Below, in pieces: positions 36,730 through 41,129 of a stretch of 41,129 bases of DNA. How positions within the stretch are numbered: position 1 is the stretch's first letter; each line of letters starts with the position of its first letter. This stretch comes from Roseomonas sp. Lineage in GTDB: Bacteria; Pseudomonadota; Alphaproteobacteria; Acetobacterales; Acetobacteraceae. The notes beneath the pieces were generated by a model. It was not told the origin of the DNA. It saw nothing but the letters and a program-made list of their open reading frames with translations, and made no database searches. A program made the position numbers and the translations under genes. Location: contig JADCGG010000150.1 in assembly GCA_020249125.1 (NCBI GenBank), positions 1 to 41,129 on the forward strand, in the 5' to 3' direction.

Positions 36730-37947
36730 TTATCCCTCGCTGATCACGCCAAGGGCGCGCAATTGGTCAATCTCGGCGGCGCCATAGCCGGCCTGCTCAA
36801 GAATTTCGGCGGAATGTTCGCCAAGCCGGGGCGGGATGCGCCGCACGCTGCTTTCAATCCCTTCCATATTGATCGCGGTGCCAACAATATGCGTGAGGCC
36901 GCGCGATGGCGTGGTCATGGGCAGCGCCATGGCAAGGTGCTTCACCTGCGGGTCTTCAAACACCTGGTCCACACGGTTGATCGGGCCGCAAGGAATGCCG
37001 ATGCGTTCCAGCAGATCAATCCAATATTCGCTCGGCTGCGTGCTGGTCACTTCGCTGATGGTCTTGTTGAGCCGTGCGCGATCATTGCTGCGGCCTTTCA
37101 GTGTTTTCCATTCCTCAACCTCCAGCCAATCCTTGCGGCCAAGGGCTTCAGCGAATTGCACCCACATCTTGGGCGAGGATGCGGCGATATTGATCGGCTT
37201 GTCGGCGGTCGGGAAAACGCCCATCGGGATATTCACCGGATGGTCATTGCCGGCCTGGCCAGGGATTTCGCCATCCATCAGCCAGCGCGCCGCTTGCAGG
37301 TCCAGCATGAACACCATGGCTTCCAGCAGGCTGGTATGCACATAGCGGCCCTTGCCGGTTTTCTCTCGCTGGAACAGCGCCATCATCACGGCCAACGCCA
37401 GCAGATTGCCCGCTGTCAGGTCCACAAAGGGAATGCCTGCGCGCATCGGCCCACGCCCGGGTTCGCCGGTGATGGTCATCATCCCGCCCATGCCCTGGGC
37501 GATCTGATCCACGCCCGCGCGTTCGCCATAAGGCCCGGTCTGGCCGAAGCCTGAAATGGAGGCATAGATCAGCCGCGGGTTGATCCCCTTCAGATCATCA
37601 TAGGCGATGCCAAGCCTGTGCTTCACCTTCACCCGCATATTCTCCACCAGCACATCGGCATTGGCGGCCAGCTTCATCAGCGCGGCCTTGCCCTCGAGTG
37701 ATTTCAGATTGAGCGCGATGGATCGCTTGTTGCGATGCAAATTCTGGAAATCATAGCCATCCCGATCGCCGCCAAAGCCATCGGCATTGGCCGGCGGTTC
37801 CACGCGAATCACCTCCGCACCCCAATCGGCCAGATGGCGCACGCAGGTGGGGCCGGCGCGGGCCAGTGTCAGGTCCAGCACGCGCACGCCGGCCAAAGGC
37901 AGCGCGGCCTCGGCGGCGAGTTTGGTGTCAATCGGGCTTTCGGGCAT
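36730..37947 (-). CDS. CaiB/BaiF family III CoA-transferase
   Basis: GVRVLDLTLARAGPTCVRHLADWGAEVIRVEPP ... HRNKRSIALNLKSLEGKAALMKLAANADVLVENMR. Confidence 0.95.
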   Translation of the reverse strand: MPESPIDTKLAAEAALPLAGVRVLDLTLARAGPTCVRHLADWGAEVIRVEPPANADGFGGDRDGYDFQNLHRNKRSIALNLKSLEGKAALMKLAANADVLVENMRVKVKHRLGIAYDDLKGINPRLIYASISGFGQTGPYGERAGVDQIAQGMGGMMTITGEPGRGPMRAGIPFVDLTAGNLLALAVMMALFQREKTGKGRYVHTSLLEAMVFMLDLQAARWLMDGEIPGQAGNDHPVNIPMGVFPTADKPINIAASSPKMWVQFAEALGRKDWLEVEEWKTLKGRSNDRARLNKTISEVTSTQPSEYWIDLLERIGIPCGPINRVDQVFEDPQVKHLAMALPMTTPSRGLTHIVGTAINMEGIESSVRRIPPRLGEHSAEILEQAGYGAAEIDQLRALGVISEG

Positions 37948-38012
37948 GTGATCCTCCTTCTTTGCGAGACTAGGTCGCGCAGAGACGGAGGGCTAGGGGT
38001 GGGGCTGAAGCC

Positions 38013-38435
38013 CTATCTCAGGCACTCAAAAAACCCGGTTTCCTTATCAAGCTGGCCATATTCCTTGGCGCGGAAATCATAGCGGGAGACAATGCCCATC
38101 ACCTTGCCATCGCGCACCACGGGCAAGTGGCGAAAGCCACCATCGGCCATCATATGCAGCGCATCCATGGCATTGCCTTCGGGCGGCAGGCAGATGGGGT
38201 GGCGGGTCATGGCGTCCGACAGGCGGATTTCGGTTGAATCCTTGCCGTGCGAAAGGAAATGCACCGCATCCCGCCCGGTGAAAATGCCAAGCAATAGCCC
38301 CGTCGGATCGGTCACCAGCACGGCGCCAACATGGCGGCGATGCATGGCCGCGCAAGCTTCCTGCACGGTCGCATCCGGCCCCATGGTCAGGGGGTTCTGG
38401 TCGCGGACCATTTCACCCATGCTGCGGTTTCGCAT
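38013..38435 (-). CDS. Tandem CBS-domain protein
   Basis: 140 aa with two CBS repeats (ATVQEACAAMHRRHVGAVLVTDPTGLLLGIFTGRD; GNAMDALHMMADGGFRHLPVVRDGKVMGIVSRYD). Confidence 0.93.
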   Translation of the reverse strand: MRNRSMGEMVRDQNPLTMGPDATVQEACAAMHRRHVGAVLVTDPTGLLLGIFTGRDAVHFLSHGKDSTEIRLSDAMTRHPICLPPEGNAMDALHMMADGGFRHLPVVRDGKVMGIVSRYDFRAKEYGQLDKETGFFECLR

Positions 38436-38523
38436 GGCATCCTCCTGTCTTGTCGCTGCAACATAACGGCAATAAGCGCGCGCCGTTATTGACGCAGCGC
38501 AAGTTTGGCGGTGGCATGGCCGT

Positions 38524-39147
38524 GTGATGCAGCGCGTTGATCTTGCCCTGGTGCTCGCGGTGGATGCCTCATCTTCCGTGGATCGGGCGGAATTTGACCT
38601 GATGATCAGCGGCTATGCTGCCGCCTTCCGGGATGCGGAGATTGCCGCCGCGCTGCTTGCCGGCCCGGCAGGGGCTTCGGCGATGGCGATGCTGTTCTGG
38701 TCTGGGTAGCATGCCCAGGAAATCGCCATCCCCTGGCGGGTGCTGACCACCCCCGCCGATGTGGCGGCGCTGGCTGAGGCGATTGAGGGCCTGCCGCGCC
38801 TGGTGCCGCCCGGCGCCACCGCGCTGGGGGAGGGCATGGCGGCAGCGCTCGCGCTTTTCGCCCATGGGCCAAGTGAGGCACGGCGGATGGTCTTGGATGT
38901 CTCGGGCGATGGCGCGCATAATCAGGGCCGGCCGCCGGCGCCCATCCGCGATATTGGCGTGCAGGCCGGCATCACCATCAATGCTTTGGCGGTGCTGAAT
39001 GAAGAACCCGATCTGATGGCGCATTACGCCGCCGAGGTGATTGGCGGCCCCGGCGCCTTTGTCATGCATTGTCCGGATTACGAAAGCTTCGCGGAAGCCA
39101 TTCGCGAAAAGCTGCGTCGGGAAATAGCGGGGGTTTTCATTGCCTGA
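38524..39147 (+). pseudogene. DUF1194-like (vWA-type) protein interrupted by in-frame TAG
   Basis: Two same-frame ORFs (LALVLAVDASSSVDRAEFDLMISGYAAAFRD...AMLFWSG* and HAQEIAIPWRVLTTPADVAALAEAIEGL...DVSGDGAHN) separated only by TAG at 38707-38709. Confidence 0.75.
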
Positions 39148-39170
39148 AGGGTCTGGCATGGCTTTGTCCC

Positions 39171-40277
39171 ATGATGCTGATGATCCCAGGCCCCGTGCAG
39201 ACCCGCCCCGAAACCCGTGCCGCCATGGCCCAGGATATCGCCCCCTGGGATCATGGCTTTCGCCCGACCTATGCGCGCATCCGCGAAAGGGTGCGCGATA
39301 TTGCGGGCGGCATCGCCGGGGAACATGTGACGCTGCCGCTGCAAGGTTCCGGCCATTTCATCATGGAAGCGGCCATCAGAACCTTGGTGCCGCCGGGGTC
39401 GAAGATTTTGATTCCGATGAATGGCGCCTATGCTGATCGCATGGCGCGGCTGGCGCGCGAAGCGGGGCGTGAAGTGGTGACGCTTGACCTGCCCAATACG
39501 CGCGGCGCGCGGGAAGATGATATCGCCCCGGTGCTGGCAGCCGACCCCGCCATTGGTCACGTGGCGCTGGTCTATAGCGAAACGGGCAGCGGCATTGTGA
39601 ATGACGTGCCAGGCATTGGCCGCGCGGTGCGCCACGCCGGGCGGCGGATGCTGGTTGATGCGGTTTCCGCCTTTGGCGCGCTGCCGTTCAATATGGCCGA
39701 GCACCCCGAATGCGATGCGTTGATGTTCACTTCCGGCAAGTGCCTGGAAGGCATGCCGGGGATTGCGTTTGCGGTGGCGCGGACTGATCAGATCAAGGCC
39801 GCATTCGGGCAGGCAGGGTCCTGGTGCATGGATTTGGCGGATGTTTTGGCGCATTCGGAACGCTCCGGCTTTGGTTCGATCCGTTTCACGCCGCCGGTGC
39901 AGGTTTTGGCGGCCTTTGATGTGGCGCTGGATTTGTTCGATGCGGAAGGCGGGCAGCAGGCGCGCCATGCGCGCTACCGCGCCAATGCGGATACGCTTTA
40001 TGATGGTTTTGCCACCATGGGCATCAAGCCCTATCTGGCGCGCGCAGAACAGGGCCCGATCATTGTGACGGTGCATCAGCCCGCCGATCCGCGCTTTGAC
40101 TTTGCCCGCTTCGTGGAAAGGCTGAAGACGCGCGGCGTGCTGATCTGCAATTTCTGGACAACGCCGGAACCGACCATCCGCATTGGCGCAATCGGTGCGC
40201 TGACGCCGGAAGACATGCAGCGCGCGCTGGCAATTTTCCGCGAAGCCTTGGCCGAAGCCCTGCCCGCCGCCGCATGA
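39171..40277 (+). CDS. Class V aminotransferase, PhnW/serine-glyoxylate aminotransferase-like
   Basis: MIPGPVQTRPETRAAMAQDIAPWDHGFRPTYARIRERVRDIAG, VDAVSAFGALPFNMAEHPECDALMFTSGKCLEGMPGIAFAVAR. Confidence 0.88.
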   Translation: MMLMIPGPVQTRPETRAAMAQDIAPWDHGFRPTYARIRERVRDIAGGIAGEHVTLPLQGSGHFIMEAAIRTLVPPGSKILIPMNGAYADRMARLAREAGREVVTLDLPNTRGAREDDIAPVLAADPAIGHVALVYSETGSGIVNDVPGIGRAVRHAGRRMLVDAVSAFGALPFNMAEHPECDALMFTSGKCLEGMPGIAFAVARTDQIKAAFGQAGSWCMDLADVLAHSERSGFGSIRFTPPVQVLAAFDVALDLFDAEGGQQARHARYRANADTLYDGFATMGIKPYLARAEQGPIIVTVHQPADPRFDFARFVERLKTRGVLICNFWTTPEPTIRIGAIGALTPEDMQRALAIFREALAEALPAAA

Positions 40278-41026
40278 AGGTTTTTATCGCCACACCAACC
40301 ATCGCCAGCACCATGCAGGTGGAAACCACGCTTTCCATCGTGACTATGGTCAATGAACTCCGCGATGCCGGGCATGGGGCGGAGTGGTTCAATTATGATG
40401 GCGCCTTCGTGACGCGCGCGCGCCATATCCTGGCCAGCATGTTTCTCGCGCGCGGTGATTTCACCCATTTGCTGTTTCTTGATTCCGATATCGGCGTGCC
40501 CAGGGGCGCCATTACGCGGCTGTTGCAAACAGGGCATGAGGTGATTGGGCTGGCCTGTCCCCTGCGGCATTTTGACATTGCCCGCTTTGCCGAGGCAGCG
40601 CGGGAAGCGCCTGAGGGGCCGCCCGATCTTGCGCGGTTGAATGCGCTGTCGCGGCGTTTCAATATCGAACCCGATCCGGCTGACCCGGTGATCCGCAATG
40701 GCTTGGTCCGTGTCAATAGGATCGGCTTTGGCTGCATCATGATCGCGCGGAGTGCCTTTGAAAAACTGATCGCCAGCGGTAGCCTCGTCCGGCGCAAATC
40801 AGAGACCTTCCGCCAATTTGGGACGGCGGACGAATATTGGGCATTTTTCGATGAGATGAATCTGCCTGAGGGATTTGTTTCGGAGGATTATGCATTTTGC
40901 CGTCGCTGGCTTGAAGTGCCCGGCACGACGCTTTGGGCTTTGGCCGATATGCCGGTGGCGCATGTGGGCGCCTATGCCCATCGCGCGGCCTATATGGACA
41001 GGTTTCGCCCCAGGGCAATCGCTTGA
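40274..41026 (+). CDS. Glycosyltransferase-like (GT-A fold) protein
   Basis: MKVFIATPTIASTMQVETTLSIVTMVNELRDAGHGAEWFNYDGAFVTRARHILASMFLARGDFTHLLFLDSDIGVP; LDSD metal-binding-type motif. ATGA overlap with aminotransferase. Confidence 0.65.
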   Translation: MKVFIATPTIASTMQVETTLSIVTMVNELRDAGHGAEWFNYDGAFVTRARHILASMFLARGDFTHLLFLDSDIGVPRGAITRLLQTGHEVIGLACPLRHFDIARFAEAAREAPEGPPDLARLNALSRRFNIEPDPADPVIRNGLVRVNRIGFGCIMIARSAFEKLIASGSLVRRKSETFRQFGTADEYWAFFDEMNLPEGFVSEDYAFCRRWLEVPGTTLWALADMPVAHVGAYAHRAAYMDRFRPRAIA

Positions 41027-41129
41027 AATTATGAAGCCTGTATCCTGAGCAGCAGCGATGCCAGGTACTCGTTATTCAAGGCGGCTTTTTTTCTTCTGAC
41101 CTTTAGGCTGTGCGTATCCTCTGCGTTGC

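Noticed and set aside
1-41129. CRISPR arrays, tRNA or rRNA genes, phage or integrase modules
   Set aside because: Looked for regularly spaced repeats, tRNA-like cloverleafs and integrase/transposase ORFs; none could be supported by eye.

Overview
The window is high-GC DNA, probably from an alphaproteobacterium and plausibly Acetobacteraceae (inferred from gene content only). The most notable region is about 0.66-16.6 kb, a biosynthetic locus. It has a 2414-aa fully reducing type I PKS (KS-AT-DH-degenerate MT-psiKR-ER-KR-ACP, no thioesterase). Downstream are an alpha-oxoamine synthase (serine palmitoyltransferase-like) and a CDP-alcohol phosphatidyltransferase. Divergently transcribed is a six-gene operon with overlapping genes: SDR with a 3-ketosphinganine-reductase signature, cytochrome P450, LpxL-like acyltransferase, GNAT, Rieske oxygenase and GT4 glycosyltransferase. 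My main hypothesis is a bacterial polyketide-derived sphingoid (fumonisin/sphingofungin-like) membrane lipid pathway with a phospho- and/or glyco-headgroup. The remainder is mostly ordinary: a TRAP transporter operon, FAH-family hydratase, ferredoxin-NADP reductase, amidase, acetyltransferases, ArsR-methyltransferase regulator plus metH, CDF transporter, TonB, PduO-type adenosyltransferase, btuB-like receptor with a cobalamin riboswitch, ExoD, enoyl-CoA hydratase, CaiB-type CoA transferase, CBS protein, PhnW-like aminotransferase and a glycosyltransferase-like protein. Smaller signals include two genes with in-frame TAG codons, a pair of MITE-like repeats, a truncated dctQ at the left edge of the PKS locus, and a palindromic operator before the ArsR-methyltransferase gene.
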